Shown: positions 15,263 to 24,892, counted from the stretch's first letter. The stretch: 64,000 nt of DNA from Caulobacter mirabilis (GCF_002749615.1 NZ_CP024201.1:2108001-2172000), one strand, 5' to 3'. Made by a program: numbers and translations. Notes: generated by a model not told the origin, from the sequence alone.

Positions 15263-16504
15263 TCAGGCGAAATCGATCCTCGCGTCGCGCATCGGCAGTT
15301 CGTCGCGTCGTGCGTCGCTCTTGTCCCCGGTGACTTCGCTGTAGGCGTCGATGACGTAGGGAAATCCCTCGGACCCGAGCAGGCTTGGACCATCGCTGAC
15401 CTGGAAATGCAGATGTGGCCAACGGCTGTCGCCAGAGTTTCCGATGGCGGCCAGCACCTGTCCGCGTCGAACGCGGTCGCCCGCGCGGACCATCACGCTG
15501 CCGGGTTGAAGATGCGCGTAGCCGGCGAACAGGCCATCGCCCAGATCCAGGATCACGACGTTTCCGCCCAGCGAATCGAGGCTGAGCTCCAGGGCCGGCG
15601 TGAAGCCTTCGCGGGTTCGCGGCCGATTGTCCGGGAAGCCGTCGACGGCCGTGACGACGGTCGCATCCGCCACCGCGATAACCGGCTGGCCGTAGGCGTA
15701 GTAGGCGCGCACGTCCGCTTCATCGCCGCTCAGCCAAGCGCCTCCGCGTCGCCGCTTCCAGTCGATGGCGTAGCGCCGCGCGATGCGGGCCGCCCCATCT
15801 ATCGTGACCAGGCCGACGCGGTGGTGAGCGTCCGCTCCGGGGTTGTGCGTCGGGACCCAGTCGCTCCCCTGCAGGGGAGGCCCCAGCCGCCTCAGCGTCC
15901 GCCTCGGGGCGACATCGATCGTCTGGCCCGTCGTCACGACCGCGCCTGAACGCAGACGATGCAGGAGCTTCGCCGGGGCCGGGCTGTCGCTGGTCAGCCG
16001 AAGGAAGATGACACAGCTCCGTCCGCCGCCGAGCATCACGCCATCGCCGCCCACCGTCAGCGCATCCTGGCCGACTGCGCCGACAAGCGCCTCAAGACCA
16101 GCTCTCTCGAAGTGCGCGACCTCCGCGCCAGTATTCGCGTCGAGGACCTCGAGCCGACCGAGAGAAACCGGCCGGCCTCCGAAGTTGCGGATATGCAGTT
16201 CGTAGATCAAATGCTCGCGACCGGCGCTTGGAACGGCCGTCGGCGGAAGCGGCGTGCGCATCTCCAGTTGCACCGCCGGGAAATCCGCGGCCGGCTCGTC
16301 CGAGGGCGCCGTCACCGCGACGAGCTTCATGCCGCAGACGGGGCAAACGCCAGGCGACGAGAACAGCCGTCCGTGCACGACGCAGCCGCAAGGCGGGCAG
16401 GTGTAGCCGCGCGGCGGCGTGTCCGCGTGGGCCTGGGCGGCGACGGGTGCGGCCAGCGCCATGGCGGCTCCCGTGAGAACGGATCGTCTGGTGCCGGGCC
16501 TCAT
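15263..16504 (-). CDS. Tat-exported M23-like protein with N-terminal metal-ribbon motif
   Basis: A 413-residue exported protein. The N-terminus TRRSVLTGAAM carries a twin-arginine signal. Residues 34-60 hold a compact cysteine motif (Cys36, Cys39, Cys41, Cys54, Cys57, the last in CPVCGMKL) like the heavy-metal-binding YHS/zinc-ribbon segment found in metal-efflux proteins. A middle beta-rich domain follows. The C-terminal part is an M23 (LytM/Peptidase M23) fold: YAIDWKRRRGG, LFAGYAHLQPGSV and PHLHFQVSDG (His near 364 and 366). The first M23 metal-binding His appears replaced by Arg-Tyr in RYAIDW, so peptidase activity is doubtful. It lies 103 bases downstream of kdpE on the same strand and may be cotranscribed or independent. 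Confidence 0.8.
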   Translation of the reverse strand: MRPGTRRSVLTGAAMALAAPVAAQAHADTPPRGYTCPPCGCVVHGRLFSSPGVCPVCGMKLVAVTAPSDEPAADFPAVQLEMRTPLPPTAVPSAGREHLIYELHIRNFGGRPVSLGRLEVLDANTGAEVAHFERAGLEALVGAVGQDALTVGGDGVMLGGGRSCVIFLRLTSDSPAPAKLLHRLRSGAVVTTGQTIDVAPRRTLRRLGPPLQGSDWVPTHNPGADAHHRVGLVTIDGAARIARRYAIDWKRRRGGAWLSGDEADVRAYYAYGQPVIAVADATVVTAVDGFPDNRPRTREGFTPALELSLDSLGGNVVILDLGDGLFAGYAHLQPGSVMVRAGDRVRRGQVLAAIGNSGDSRWPHLHFQVSDGPSLLGSEGFPYVIDAYSEVTGDKSDARRDELPMRDARIDFA

Positions 16505-16607
16505 GTTTCACGCACTGCTCAGGAATCGGTCGCTATCGAGTCATACGCCAAGCCGGCGACAGAAGGCGCGTGCGAAACCAGTGTCCCTGCCGAGGGCGAG
16601 GCTGCTC

Positions 16608-17297
16608 CTACCCCATCCACCGATACCCCACGCCTGGCTCTGTCGTGATCAGCACCGGCGTCGACGGGTCGATCTCGATCTTCTGGCGCAGCTGGGCGAT
16701 GAAGACGCGCAGGTACTGGACATCCTCGGTGTGGGCGGGACCCCAGACGGCGGTGAGGAGCTGGCGATGGGTCAGGACCTTGCCGTTGCCCTCGATCAGC
16801 CGGACCAGCAGCTCGTATTCCTTGGGCGACAGCCGGATGGCCTGGCCCGCGCGGCTGACCAGCCGCTTGATCATGTCCACGGTCAGGTCGCCGGCGACCA
16901 CCAGCGGATCGGTCCCCGTGCGCTGGATGCGATGGCGCAGCGCCACCCGCAGCCGGGCCAGCAGCTCGCCGACCCCGAAGGGCTTTTCGACATAGTCGTC
17001 GGCGCCGGCGTCCAGGGCGTCGATCTTCTCGGTCTCCTTGTCCCGGGCCGAGAGGATCAGGATCGGGCCGTCGTAGAAGGCGCGGGCCTTGGCCAGGGCC
17101 TCCTTGCCGTCCAGGTCCGGCAGGCCCAGGTCCAGCACCACCGCGTCCGGCGCCCGCTGGGCGATCTCGCGCAGGCCGTCGGCGGCGGTCTCGGCCCGCA
17201 CCGGCTCATAGCCGGCCGCGTCGAGCGCCGGACCAAGGAAGCGGTGGATCTGGGGCTCGTCGTCGATGACGAGGATGCGGGGGCGTTGGGCGGTCAA
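16608..17297 (-). CDS. kdpE: Response regulator KdpE
   Basis: OmpR/PhoB-type response regulator that activates the kdp operon when potassium is limiting. The 229-residue protein has a receiver domain with IDDEPQIHRF (about 11-20) and the phospho-acceptor Asp56 in VVLDLGLPDLDG, and a C-terminal winged helix ending GVGYRW. The start overlaps the kdpD stop by 4 bases (ATGA), so it is translationally coupled to its sensor. It is the last gene of the kdp operon. Confidence 0.96.
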   Translation of the reverse strand: MTAQRPRILVIDDEPQIHRFLGPALDAAGYEPVRAETAADGLREIAQRAPDAVVLDLGLPDLDGKEALAKARAFYDGPILILSARDKETEKIDALDAGADDYVEKPFGVGELLARLRVALRHRIQRTGTDPLVVAGDLTVDMIKRLVSRAGQAIRLSPKEYELLVRLIEGNGKVLTHRQLLTAVWGPAHTEDVQYLRVFIAQLRQKIEIDPSTPVLITTEPGVGYRWMG

Positions 17298-19993
17298 AAC
17301 AGACCCTCTGGGGTGACGCGGTCCTTGGGCAGGCTGATCAGGACCCGCGTGCCCTGACCATCATGGATGGGGCTGGCGGCGGCGATGCGGCCGCCCATGG
17401 CCTCGACGAAGCCCTTGGAGATGGCCAGGCCCAGGCCGGCGCCCTTGCCGCGGTCGGCGGCGGCGGCGCGATCGGTCGGCTCCTCCAGACGGCGGAACTT
17501 CTCGAACACCCGCTCCAGCTCGGCGGTCGGGATGCCGGGGCCCTCGTCCTCGATGCTGATCACCACATTGCCGCGGTCCTCGTAGGCCGCGACCTCGATG
17601 GTCGAGCCGTCCGGGCTGTAGGCCACGGCGTTCTCGAGGATGTTCACCAGGGCCTGTTCCAGCAGCGACGGGTCGGCCTTGACCATGGACAGCTCGGGCG
17701 GGAAGTCGCGCGCCACCTTGCGCTTGCCGAGGCGGCGCTGGACGCGGTCGACGCCGGCCCGCAGGACGTCGCGGATGTCGACCCACTCCTGCCGCGCGGT
17801 GACGGCGCCGCCCTCCAGCCGGGTCATGTCCAGCAGATCGCCGACATAGCGGCTCAGCCGCTCCGCCTCCTCGCGGATGCTTTCCATCAGATCGCGCTGG
17901 ACCTTGGCGCTCAGCGACTTGCCGTAGTCGAGCAGGGTGGTGACCGAGCCCAGCACCGTCGACAACGGGGTGCGCAGGTCGTGGCTCACCGAGTTCAGCA
18001 GCGCCCCGCGCAGGCGGTCGGTGCGGCGCAGGGCCTCGGCGTCGGCGGCCTGGGCGGCGAACTCGGCCCGTTCCAGCGCCGCCGCGCCCTGGTCGAGCAG
18101 GGCGGAGACGAAGCGTTCGTCCTCCTCGGTGGCCAGGGCCGAGGGATGCACCCCGGCGACGCCGGCGCGGGCCTTGATCCCCTGCAGCGGGCGGAACGTC
18201 CAGGCCGAGTTGGGCAGGGTGCCGGTGCCAGCCCCGGCCGGTTCGCCGCGCTCCCAGGACCAGCGCGCGGCCGCCATGTCGCCGGCGGCCAGCTCCTCGG
18301 CGCCGGGCGAGGCGGCCGTGGCGGCGATGTCGTCGCCGACCGGGGTCAGCACCACGGCGGCCCCGCCGGTGGCGGCGGCCAGCTGCTCGGCCAGGGCGGC
18401 GGCGGCGTCCTCCTTGCGGGCCGAGGAGGACAGCCGCCGGCTGGCGACCAGCAGGGCCGAGACCGAGGCCGCGCGCCGCGACACGATCCGGGCCTGGTCC
18501 CGGACGCGCCCGGTTAGCCAGCCGGTGGTCAGGGCGGTGGCGAAGAACACCATGAACGTCAGCACGTCCGCGGGATGGCCGATGCGGATGCTGAGGTGCG
18601 GCTGCAGGAAGAAGAAGTTGTAGAGGAACGCCGACAGCGCCGCGGCGGTGATCGCCGGCCACAGGCCGAAGGCCAGGCCGCTGCCCAGCACGCTGAGCAT
18701 GAAGATCATCGCCAGGTTGGCCTGCTCGGCCCGTTCGTCGATGAAATGCGCCGTGACGCCGGCCAGGGCGACCAGGGCGATGGCCGCCAGATGGCCCCGC
18801 CATCCCTGTGTCGACAGGGTGAAGGGCGCGCGCGGAGGGGCCGCCGCCGCCGGCTGGCTGTGATCGGTGACGATGTGCAGCGCCGCGCCGCTGGACTCGC
18901 GCAACAGGGCCGGGACCAGAGCCCGCCGGAATGGGTTGCGGACCCTGCGCGCGGTCTTGCCCAACACGATCTGGGTGACGTTGTTGTTGCGGGCGTAGTC
19001 CAGGACGCTGCCGACCAGGTCGTCGCCGGTCAGGACCACGGTCGAACCGCCCAGCTGATCGGCCAGCTTCAGCGCTTCGTTCAGCCGGGTGGCGCCGGCG
19101 GCGGAGGCCGGGGCGGCGTTGGGCCGCTCGACGTGGGCCACCGTCCAGGGGGCGTCCATCATCATGTCCGACAGCCGCCGGCCGGCCCGCACCAGCGAGG
19201 CGGCCTGGGTGTCGGCGCCGAGCAGCACCAGGATCCGCTCGCCGGCGGCCCAGGGGCCCTCGACCCCGGCCCGGCGCATCTCGCCGATCAACTGGTCGTC
19301 CACCGCCTGGGCGGCCCGGCGCAGGGCCAGTTCGCGCAGGGCGGTCAGGTTCTCGGTCTTGAAGAAGCGGTCGGCGGCCAGTCGCGCGGTCTCGGGAACG
19401 TAGACCTTGCCTTCGGCCATCCGCGTGCGCAGCTCGGTCGGCGTGATGTCGATCAGCTCGATCTCGTCGGCGCGGGAGAGGGCGCTGTCCGGCACCGTCT
19501 CGCGCTGGCGCACGCCGGTGATCTTCCAGACCACGTCGACTAGGCTTTCCAGGTGCTGGACGTTCAGGGTGGTCCAGACGTCGATGCCCGCGGCGAGCAA
19601 CTCCTCGACGTCCTGCCAGCGCTTGGGATGGCGCGAGCCGGGAACGTTGGAGTGGGCGTATTCATCGACCAGCAGCAGCCCGGGCTTGCGCTCCAGCGCC
19701 GCGTCGATGTCGAACTCCATCAGGGTGTGGCCGCGATACTCGATCGGCCGGCGAGCCATGACGTCCAGGCCCCGCAGCAGGGCCTGGGTCTCGCGCCGGC
19801 CGTGGGTCTCGACCACGCCCACAACGACGTCGCCGCCCTCGGCCTTTCGGCGTCGGGCGGCGCGCAGCATCTCGTAGGTCTTGCCGACCCCGGGCGACAT
19901 GCCGAGGAAGACCTTGAGTCTTCCTCGGCCCGGCTTCCCGGCCGCCGCGAGCAGGGCGTCCGGGTCGGGGCGTCGTGGTTCCTGAGGCGTCAT
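17294..19993 (-). CDS. kdpD: Sensor histidine kinase KdpD
   Basis: Full-length 899-residue potassium/turgor sensor. The N-terminal KdpD domain has Walker A GMSPGVGKT (31-39) and VDEYAHSNVPGSRHPKRW. It is followed by a UspA-like domain (about 255-380), four membrane segments (about 400-498), a GAF-like region and the kinase core. The phospho-accepting His671 is in SVSHDLRTPLSTV. The ATP-binding motifs include NILENAVAYSPDG and GLGLAISKGFVEAMGG. Overlaps at both ends (kdpC stop upstream, kdpE start downstream) place it inside one tight operon. The kinase controls KdpE; the signal is potassium limitation or related envelope stress (established for the family). Confidence 0.96.
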   Translation of the reverse strand: MTPQEPRRPDPDALLAAAGKPGRGRLKVFLGMSPGVGKTYEMLRAARRRKAEGGDVVVGVVETHGRRETQALLRGLDVMARRPIEYRGHTLMEFDIDAALERKPGLLLVDEYAHSNVPGSRHPKRWQDVEELLAAGIDVWTTLNVQHLESLVDVVWKITGVRQRETVPDSALSRADEIELIDITPTELRTRMAEGKVYVPETARLAADRFFKTENLTALRELALRRAAQAVDDQLIGEMRRAGVEGPWAAGERILVLLGADTQAASLVRAGRRLSDMMMDAPWTVAHVERPNAAPASAAGATRLNEALKLADQLGGSTVVLTGDDLVGSVLDYARNNNVTQIVLGKTARRVRNPFRRALVPALLRESSGAALHIVTDHSQPAAAAPPRAPFTLSTQGWRGHLAAIALVALAGVTAHFIDERAEQANLAMIFMLSVLGSGLAFGLWPAITAAALSAFLYNFFFLQPHLSIRIGHPADVLTFMVFFATALTTGWLTGRVRDQARIVSRRAASVSALLVASRRLSSSARKEDAAAALAEQLAAATGGAAVVLTPVGDDIAATAASPGAEELAAGDMAAARWSWERGEPAGAGTGTLPNSAWTFRPLQGIKARAGVAGVHPSALATEEDERFVSALLDQGAAALERAEFAAQAADAEALRRTDRLRGALLNSVSHDLRTPLSTVLGSVTTLLDYGKSLSAKVQRDLMESIREEAERLSRYVGDLLDMTRLEGGAVTARQEWVDIRDVLRAGVDRVQRRLGKRKVARDFPPELSMVKADPSLLEQALVNILENAVAYSPDGSTIEVAAYEDRGNVVISIEDEGPGIPTAELERVFEKFRRLEEPTDRAAAADRGKGAGLGLAISKGFVEAMGGRIAAASPIHDGQGTRVLISLPKDRVTPEGLF

Positions 19994-20580
19994 GACGCCG
20001 GAAGTTGACGCACCGGCCAGCGCGCGTCGAGAGCCAGGTTGGCCTTCAGCACATTGACCCGCGCCTGGCCGAGGATCCCGAAGGTCCGGTCGCTGGTCGC
20101 CCCGGCGATCGCCTCCCGGACCTGGGCCGGCGTCACGCCGCGGGCGTCGGCGATTCGCTGGACCTGCAGCTCGGCGAAGGCCGGCGAGATGTCCGGGTCG
20201 AGGCCCGAGCCGGACGTCGTGACCGCGTCCGCCGGGATGGCCTTGGCCCCCTCGGCGCGCAGGGCGGCGGCGCTTTCGGCGACCCGCTTGGCCAGGTCGG
20301 CGTTGAGCGGGCCGTAGTTGGAGCCCGAGGAGGCCGAGGCGTCATAGCCGCTGCTGCCGGCCGCCGAGGGGCGGGGATGCAGGTACTGCGGCTTGGCGAA
20401 GTTCTGCCCGACGAAGGCCGAGCCGACCACCTTGCCCTTGGCGTCGGTGATCAGGCTGCCGTTGGCCTGGCTGGGGAAGGCCGCCTGGGCGACGCCCGTG
20501 ATGGCCAGCGGATAGGCGATCCCGAGAACGCCGGTGAACAGGACGACCGAGACGACGGCCGGACGGATGACGGAAAGCAT
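19990..20580 (-). CDS. kdpC: Potassium-transporting ATPase subunit C
   Basis: Small bitopic subunit of the KdpFABC potassium pump, 196 residues. One N-terminal membrane segment (about 7-30) is followed by a soluble domain with the family block QANGSLI, then FVGQNFAKPQYLHPRPSAA (about 57-75), a DPDISPAFAELQVQRIA segment and the C-terminal VNVLKANLALD. The start lies 17 bases after the stop of a 28-residue ORF (20598-20684). The stop overlaps kdpD by 4 bases. Confidence 0.96.
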   Translation of the reverse strand: MLSVIRPAVVSVVLFTGVLGIAYPLAITGVAQAAFPSQANGSLITDAKGKVVGSAFVGQNFAKPQYLHPRPSAAGSSGYDASASSGSNYGPLNADLAKRVAESAAALRAEGAKAIPADAVTTSGSGLDPDISPAFAELQVQRIADARGVTPAQVREAIAGATSDRTFGILGQARVNVLKANLALDARWPVRQLPAS

Positions 20581-20597
20581 GGCGCTTGTCCTTTGGT

Positions 20598-20684
20598 CTA
20601 GAAGGCGCCGCCGATCAGGGCGCAGGCGAACAGCAACCCGATCAGCGAGGCGGAAACGATGAACTCACGTTTGAGCGGCGACAT
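20598..20684 (-). CDS. 28-residue membrane miniprotein between kdpB and kdpC
   Basis: The frame encodes MSPLKREFIVSASLIGLLFA followed by eight residues ending GGAF: a positively charged start (Lys5, Arg6), then one hydrophobic segment and no more. It fits exactly between the kdpB stop (14 bases before its ATG) and kdpC (17 bases after its stop). A GAGGG-like sequence lies about 9 bases upstream of the ATG. It is not KdpF, which has its own gene at 24512-24598. I know no named family. It might be a second small subunit of the pump or a spacer translated for coupling; both are inference. Confidence 0.6.
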   Translation of the reverse strand: MSPLKREFIVSASLIGLLFACALIGGAF

Positions 20685-20698
20685 CGAACGAACCCTCA

Positions 20699-22768
20699 TC
20701 ACGCCAGACCCAGGGCCGAGACGACCATGTCGATCAGCTTGATGCCGATGAACGGGGCGATCAGGCCGCCCAGGCCGTAGATGAGCAGGTTGCGGCTGAG
20801 CAGGTTGGCCGCCCCGATCGCCCGGTAGCGCACGCCGCGCAGGGCCAGCGGGATCAGCAGCACGATGATGATGGCGTTGAAGATCACCGCCGACAGGATC
20901 GCGCTCTGCGGGCTGTGCAGGCCCATGATGTTCAGCGCGCCAAGCGCCGGCAGACCGACCACGAACATCGCGGGGATGATGGCGAAGTACTTGGCCACGT
21001 CGTTGGCGATCGAGAAGGTCGTCAGGGCGCCGCGGGTGATCAGCATCTGCTTCCCGACCTCGACGATCTCGATGACCTTGGTCGGGTCGCTGTCCAGGTC
21101 GACCATGTTGCCGGCCTCGCGGGCGGCCTGGGCGCCGGTCTGCATGGCCACGCCGACGTCCGACTGGGCGAGGGCCGGGGCGTCGTTGGCGCCGTCGCCG
21201 CACATGGCGACCAGCCGGCCCTTGGCCTGTTCCTCGCGGATCAGCCGCAGCTTGTCCTCGGGGGTGGCCTCGGCCAGGAAGTCGTCCACGCCGGCCTCGG
21301 AGGCGATCGCCGCGGCGGTCACCGGGTTGTCGCCGGTGATCATCACCGTGCGCAGACCCATGCGGCGCAGGTCCGCGAACCGCTCCTTCACGCCCGGCTT
21401 CACGACGTCCTTCAGGTGGATGACGCCGATCAGGGCGCCGTTCTCGCTGACCGCCAGCGGCGTGCCGCCCGAGCGGGCGATACGGTCGACGGCGGCGGTG
21501 ACCTCGGCCGGGACCTGCTCGGCGGAGAGGTCCAGGCTGCGCAGCACCGCGTCCACCGCGCCCTTGCGCCAGCTGCGGTCGCCGGCGGTCAGGCCGGATT
21601 GCCGCGTCGTGGCGCTGAAGGCGATCAGCTCGGCGCCCGCGGGGGCTTCCGCCGCCACGCCCTGGCCGCGGGCCAGTTCGACGATAGAGCGCCCTTCCGG
21701 CGTCTCGTCGCCCAACGAGGCCATCAGGGCCGCTTCCAGGGCGCGCTCGGGGCGCACGCCGGGGGCGGGGATGACCTCGACGGCCATGCGGTTGCCGAAG
21801 GTGATGGTGCCGGTCTTGTCGAGCAGCAGGGTGTCGACGTCGCCGGCGGCCTCGACCGCCCGGCCAGAGGTGGCCAGGACGTTGACCTTCAGCAGCCGGT
21901 CCATGCCGGCGATGCCGACGGCCGACAGCAGGCCGCCGATGGTCGTCGGGATCAGCGTCACGAACAGCGCGCCGAGCACCATCGGGTCCAGCTTCACGCC
22001 GGAGTAGGCGCCCAGGCCCAGCAGGCTGACCACGGCGATCAGGAAGACCAGGGTCAGGCCGGCCAGCAGCACGGCCAGGGCGATCTCGTTGGGCGTCTTG
22101 CGGCGCTGGGCGCCCTCGACCATCGCGATCATGCGGTCAAGGAAGGTCTGGCCCGCCTCCGCCGTGATGCGCACCTTGATCCAGTCGGAGACCACGGTGG
22201 TTCCGCCGGTCACCGCGCTGCGGTCGCCGCCGCTCTCGCGGATGACGGGCGCGCTTTCGCCGGTGATGGCGGCCTCGTTGACCGAGGCGACGCCTTCGAT
22301 GATCTCGCCGTCGGCGGGGATCACGTCGCCGGCCTCGACCAGGACGATCTCGCCGACGCCCAGCTCATGGGCCGGGGTGGGGACGATGGTCCCGCGCACG
22401 GGGTCGACGATCAGCTTGGCCTTGGTGGTGACGCGGGTGGCGCGCAGGGCGTCGGCGGCGGCCTTGCCCCGGCCCTCGGCCACGCTCTCCGCCAGGTTGG
22501 CGAAGAGAACGGTGGCCCAGAGCCAGAGGGCGATCTGGATTGCGAAGCCCGCCGCCGTCCCCGTCGCCACCGCGACGATGGCCGAGAGGGTGGCCAGGAT
22601 GGCCACGATCTCGGTGGCGAAGATCACCGGATTGCCGACCAGCTTGCGCGGGTCGAGTTTGACGAAGGCGTCGCGGGCGGCGCGGCCGAGGATCTCGGCC
22701 GACAGCCCGGAGGCCAGGGCGGAAGCCTTGCGCCGGTTGGCGCCCAGTGCGGTGTCTGTAGAGGTCAT
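20699..22768 (-). CDS. kdpB: Potassium-transporting P-type ATPase subunit B
   Basis: Catalytic subunit of the Kdp pump, 689 residues from the ATG at 22768. P-type signatures: the phosphorylated Asp317 in [11 protein letters not shown], the actuator-domain [10 protein letters not shown] (about 167-176), and the hinge motif [22 protein letters not shown] given here only as the [10 protein letters not shown] core. ATP hydrolysis at KdpB drives potassium through KdpA. The alternative upstream TTG at 22801 would overlap kdpA and has no support. The gene follows kdpA after 19 bases. Confidence 0.96.
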   Translation of the reverse strand: MTSTDTALGANRRKASALASGLSAEILGRAARDAFVKLDPRKLVGNPVIFATEIVAILATLSAIVAVATGTAAGFAIQIALWLWATVLFANLAESVAEGRGKAAADALRATRVTTKAKLIVDPVRGTIVPTPAHELGVGEIVLVEAGDVIPADGEIIEGVASVNEAAITGESAPVIRESGGDRSAVTGGTTVVSDWIKVRITAEAGQTFLDRMIAMVEGAQRRKTPNEIALAVLLAGLTLVFLIAVVSLLGLGAYSGVKLDPMVLGALFVTLIPTTIGGLLSAVGIAGMDRLLKVNVLATSGRAVEAAGDVDTLLLDKTGTITFGNRMAVEVIPAPGVRPERALEAALMASLGDETPEGRSIVELARGQGVAAEAPAGAELIAFSATTRQSGLTAGDRSWRKGAVDAVLRSLDLSAEQVPAEVTAAVDRIARSGGTPLAVSENGALIGVIHLKDVVKPGVKERFADLRRMGLRTVMITGDNPVTAAAIASEAGVDDFLAEATPEDKLRLIREEQAKGRLVAMCGDGANDAPALAQSDVGVAMQTGAQAAREAGNMVDLDSDPTKVIEIVEVGKQMLITRGALTTFSIANDVAKYFAIIPAMFVVGLPALGALNIMGLHSPQSAILSAVIFNAIIIVLLIPLALRGVRYRAIGAANLLSRNLLIYGLGGLIAPFIGIKLIDMVVSALGLA

Positions 22769-22787
22769 GTCTCTGGGACCTTTGAAC

Positions 22788-24497
22788 TCAGCGCCCGCCA
22801 AGCGCGATCAGCGCTTGGAAGTGCTCGACGATCGGGCCGAGGGCGAGAGCGGGGAAGAATTGCAGGCCGCCGAGGATCAGGATCACCCCGATCAGCAGCC
22901 CGACGAACTGGCCGCTGTCGGTCGGCAGGGTGCCGGCCGTGGGGGCGAGCTTGGGCTTGATGGCGACGCTGCCGGCGATGGCCAGGACGGCGACGGCGGG
23001 CACGAACCGGCCGAGCAGCATGGCGAAGCCGAGCGTGGTGTTCCACCAGGGCGCGTTGGCGGTCAGGCCGGCGAAGGCCGAGCCGTTGTTCGCCGTCGTC
23101 GAGGTGTAGGCGTAGAGGATCTCCGACAGGCCGTGCGGCCCGCTGTTCAGGAGGCCCTTCAGCGCCACCGGCAGGACGGCGGCGACCGCGCTGAAGCAGA
23201 GGATCGACAGCGGGATCACCAGCACGGCCAGCATGGCCAGCTTGATCTCGCGCGCCTCGACCTTCTTGCCCAGGTATTCGGGCGTGCGGCCGACCATCAG
23301 CCCGGCGACGAACACCGACAGCAGGGCCATGACCACCATCACCGCGATGCCCGAGCCGATGCCGCCGGGCAGGATCTCGCCCAGCATCATCAGGAACATG
23401 GTCACCGCGCCGCCCAGCGGCATGTAGCTGGCGTGCATGGAGTTGACCGAGCCGTTCGAGGCGCCCGTGGTCTGGGCCGCCCAGGCGGCGGAGGCGGCGG
23501 CGCCGAAGCGCTGCTCCTTGCCTTCCATGTTCTGCGAGGCTTCGACATGGGCCGCGGCCAGGGCCGGGGCCGGCTGGGTCTCGGACCAGTAGATGGCGCT
23601 GGCCCCGGCCGACAGCAGGATGGCGGCGGCGGCGACCAGGGCGCGGATTTCCTTGCGCGCCAGGGCCGTGCGGCCGAAGGCGAAGAAGGCGGCCCAGCCC
23701 AGCACGTTGATCGATACGGCCGTGATCAGGTTGGTCAGCGGGGTGGGGTTCTCGAGCGGGTGCGCCGAGTTGACGTTGAAGATGCCGCCGCCGTTGATGC
23801 CCAGCTGCTTGATCGACAGCTGGCTGGCGACCTGGAACAGCGAGATCTTCTGGTCGGCGCCTTCGAGCGTATGGGCGGTCGCCGAGGCGGCGAGGGTCTG
23901 GGGCACGCCGAGCGCGACCAGGACCAGCGCCACCACGATGGCCAGCGGCAGCAGGAAGTACAGGGTCGTGCGGACCATGTCGGCCCAGAAGTTGCCGAGG
24001 TCCGTCAGCCGGTTGCCGGCGAAGGCGCGGGCGAGGGCGGCGGCGATCGTCGCGCCGGTGGCGGCGGACAGGAAGTTCTGCACCGTCAGGCCGGCCATCT
24101 GGCTGAACGCCGACATGGTCGTCTCGCCGCCGTAGGACTGCCAGTTGGTGTTGGTCACGAAGCTGACGGCGGTGTTGAACGCCAGATGCGACGACAGGCC
24201 GTCGAAGCCTTGCGGGTTCAGCGGCAGCAGATCCTGGAAGCGCAGGATCAGGTAGACCGCCAGGAAGCCCACGGCGTTGAAGGCCAGCAGCGCGAAGGCA
24301 TAGGCGCTCCAGCCCTGGCCCTTCTTCGGGTCAATGCCGCCGGCGGCGTAGAACAGGCGCTCGACGGGGCGCAGCACCGGATCGAGCCAGGTGCGCTCGC
24401 CGTTCCAGACGCGCGAAAGATAGACGCCCAGGGGCCAGGCGATGGCCACGGACAGTCCAAGGGTGAGGGCGACTTCCGCCCAACCTTGCCAGGTCAT
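22788..24497 (-). CDS. kdpA: Potassium-transporting ATPase subunit A
   Basis: Channel-like potassium-selective membrane subunit of the Kdp complex, 569 residues and about ten membrane segments. Recognisable blocks include [19 protein letters not shown] (about 109-127) with the selectivity-filter region, the [14 protein letters not shown] stretch, [19 protein letters not shown], and [25 protein letters not shown] lies 9 bases before the ATG. It starts 14 bases after the kdpF stop codon. Confidence 0.96.
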   Translation of the reverse strand: MTWQGWAEVALTLGLSVAIAWPLGVYLSRVWNGERTWLDPVLRPVERLFYAAGGIDPKKGQGWSAYAFALLAFNAVGFLAVYLILRFQDLLPLNPQGFDGLSSHLAFNTAVSFVTNTNWQSYGGETTMSAFSQMAGLTVQNFLSAATGATIAAALARAFAGNRLTDLGNFWADMVRTTLYFLLPLAIVVALVLVALGVPQTLAASATAHTLEGADQKISLFQVASQLSIKQLGINGGGIFNVNSAHPLENPTPLTNLITAVSINVLGWAAFFAFGRTALARKEIRALVAAAAILLSAGASAIYWSETQPAPALAAAHVEASQNMEGKEQRFGAAASAAWAAQTTGASNGSVNSMHASYMPLGGAVTMFLMMLGEILPGGIGSGIAVMVVMALLSVFVAGLMVGRTPEYLGKKVEAREIKLAMLAVLVIPLSILCFSAVAAVLPVALKGLLNSGPHGLSEILYAYTSTTANNGSAFAGLTANAPWWNTTLGFAMLLGRFVPAVAVLAIAGSVAIKPKLAPTAGTLPTDSGQFVGLLIGVILILGGLQFFPALALGPIVEHFQALIALGGR

Positions 24498-24511
24498 TTA
24501 ACGGCGCTCCG

Positions 24512-24598
24512 TCAGAACTTTTCGGGCCGCAGCAGCGCGACCACCATGTAGGCGGCGACGACGACCACGCCGGCGCCCCAGATCAGCATCAGGGTCAT
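24512..24598 (-). CDS. kdpF: Potassium-transporting ATPase accessory subunit F
   Basis: A 28-residue single-span hydrophobic peptide, starting MTLMLIWGAG and ending LLRPEKF, which is the characteristic KdpF C-terminus (short charged tail after the helix). It lies immediately upstream of kdpA, as KdpF does in other bacteria, where it stabilises the KdpABC complex. The ATG is 2 bases after the stop of the 27-residue ORF, so the two are translationally coupled. Confidence 0.88.
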   Translation of the reverse strand: MTLMLIWGAGVVVVAAYMVVALLRPEKF

Positions 24599-24600
24599 GG

Positions 24601-24684
24601 CTAAAGGCGCTCCAGACCGACGACGAAAAACCAGAAGGCCGCGAAGCTCCCGAGCCCCGCGGCGAGAAAGATGAGATCAGACAT
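24601..24684 (-). CDS. 27-residue membrane miniprotein at the head of the kdp operon
   Basis: The frame encodes MSDLIFLAAGLGSFAAFWFF followed by VVGLERL: one hydrophobic segment rich in Phe and Gly with a charged end. Its ATG is preceded by CGGAGCGGG with good spacing (GGAG 8 bases upstream), a better ribosome binding site than that of kdpF. The stop is 2 bases from the kdpF start. It is therefore probably the first translated gene of the operon. I recognise it only as a kdp-associated small ORF of unknown role. Confidence 0.65.
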   Translation of the reverse strand: MSDLIFLAAGLGSFAAFWFFVVGLERL

Positions 24685-24696
24685 CAGCCCGCTCCG

Positions 24697-24714
24697 AGCC
24701 GGCGACGGCCGGCT
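24697..24714 (-). promoter_or_regulatory. Hairpin in the kdp leader
   Basis: A 7-bp stem (AGCCGGC on one side, GCCGGCT on the other) with a four-base loop, just upstream of the ribosome binding site of the 27-residue ORF. No T tract follows, so it is not a terminator by itself; it might influence translation of the leader ORF. Confidence 0.35.
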
Positions 24715-24776
24715 TTCTTGAGTGCGTCATCTGCTCCCGGGGGCGTCAGGCTTCGAGACGGCCTTCGAGCAGCGGG

Positions 24777-24793
24777 CATAAGGGAAACATAAA
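24777..24793 (-). promoter_or_regulatory. Candidate KdpE-binding direct repeat upstream of kdp
   Basis: On the plus strand CATAA occurs at 24777-24781 and again at 24788-24792, exactly 11 bases apart. Read in the kdp direction this is TTTATG-TTTCCC-TTATG. OmpR/PhoB-family regulators bind direct repeats phased by one helical turn, and the E. coli KdpE site is similarly T-rich with TTTATA and TTTACA parts. It lies about 93 bases upstream of the first ORF of the operon, in an AT-rich patch of otherwise GC-rich DNA. The assignment is inference. Confidence 0.5.
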
Positions 24794-24892
24794 GAGGCGG
24801 TTCGTCTATCGGTGTTACGCCGGAGCGGCTCATCCAATGGTATGGGCGTCCCGGTCGGCTAAGCTCGCCGTCCGCAAAGGGAGGAGAGAAGG

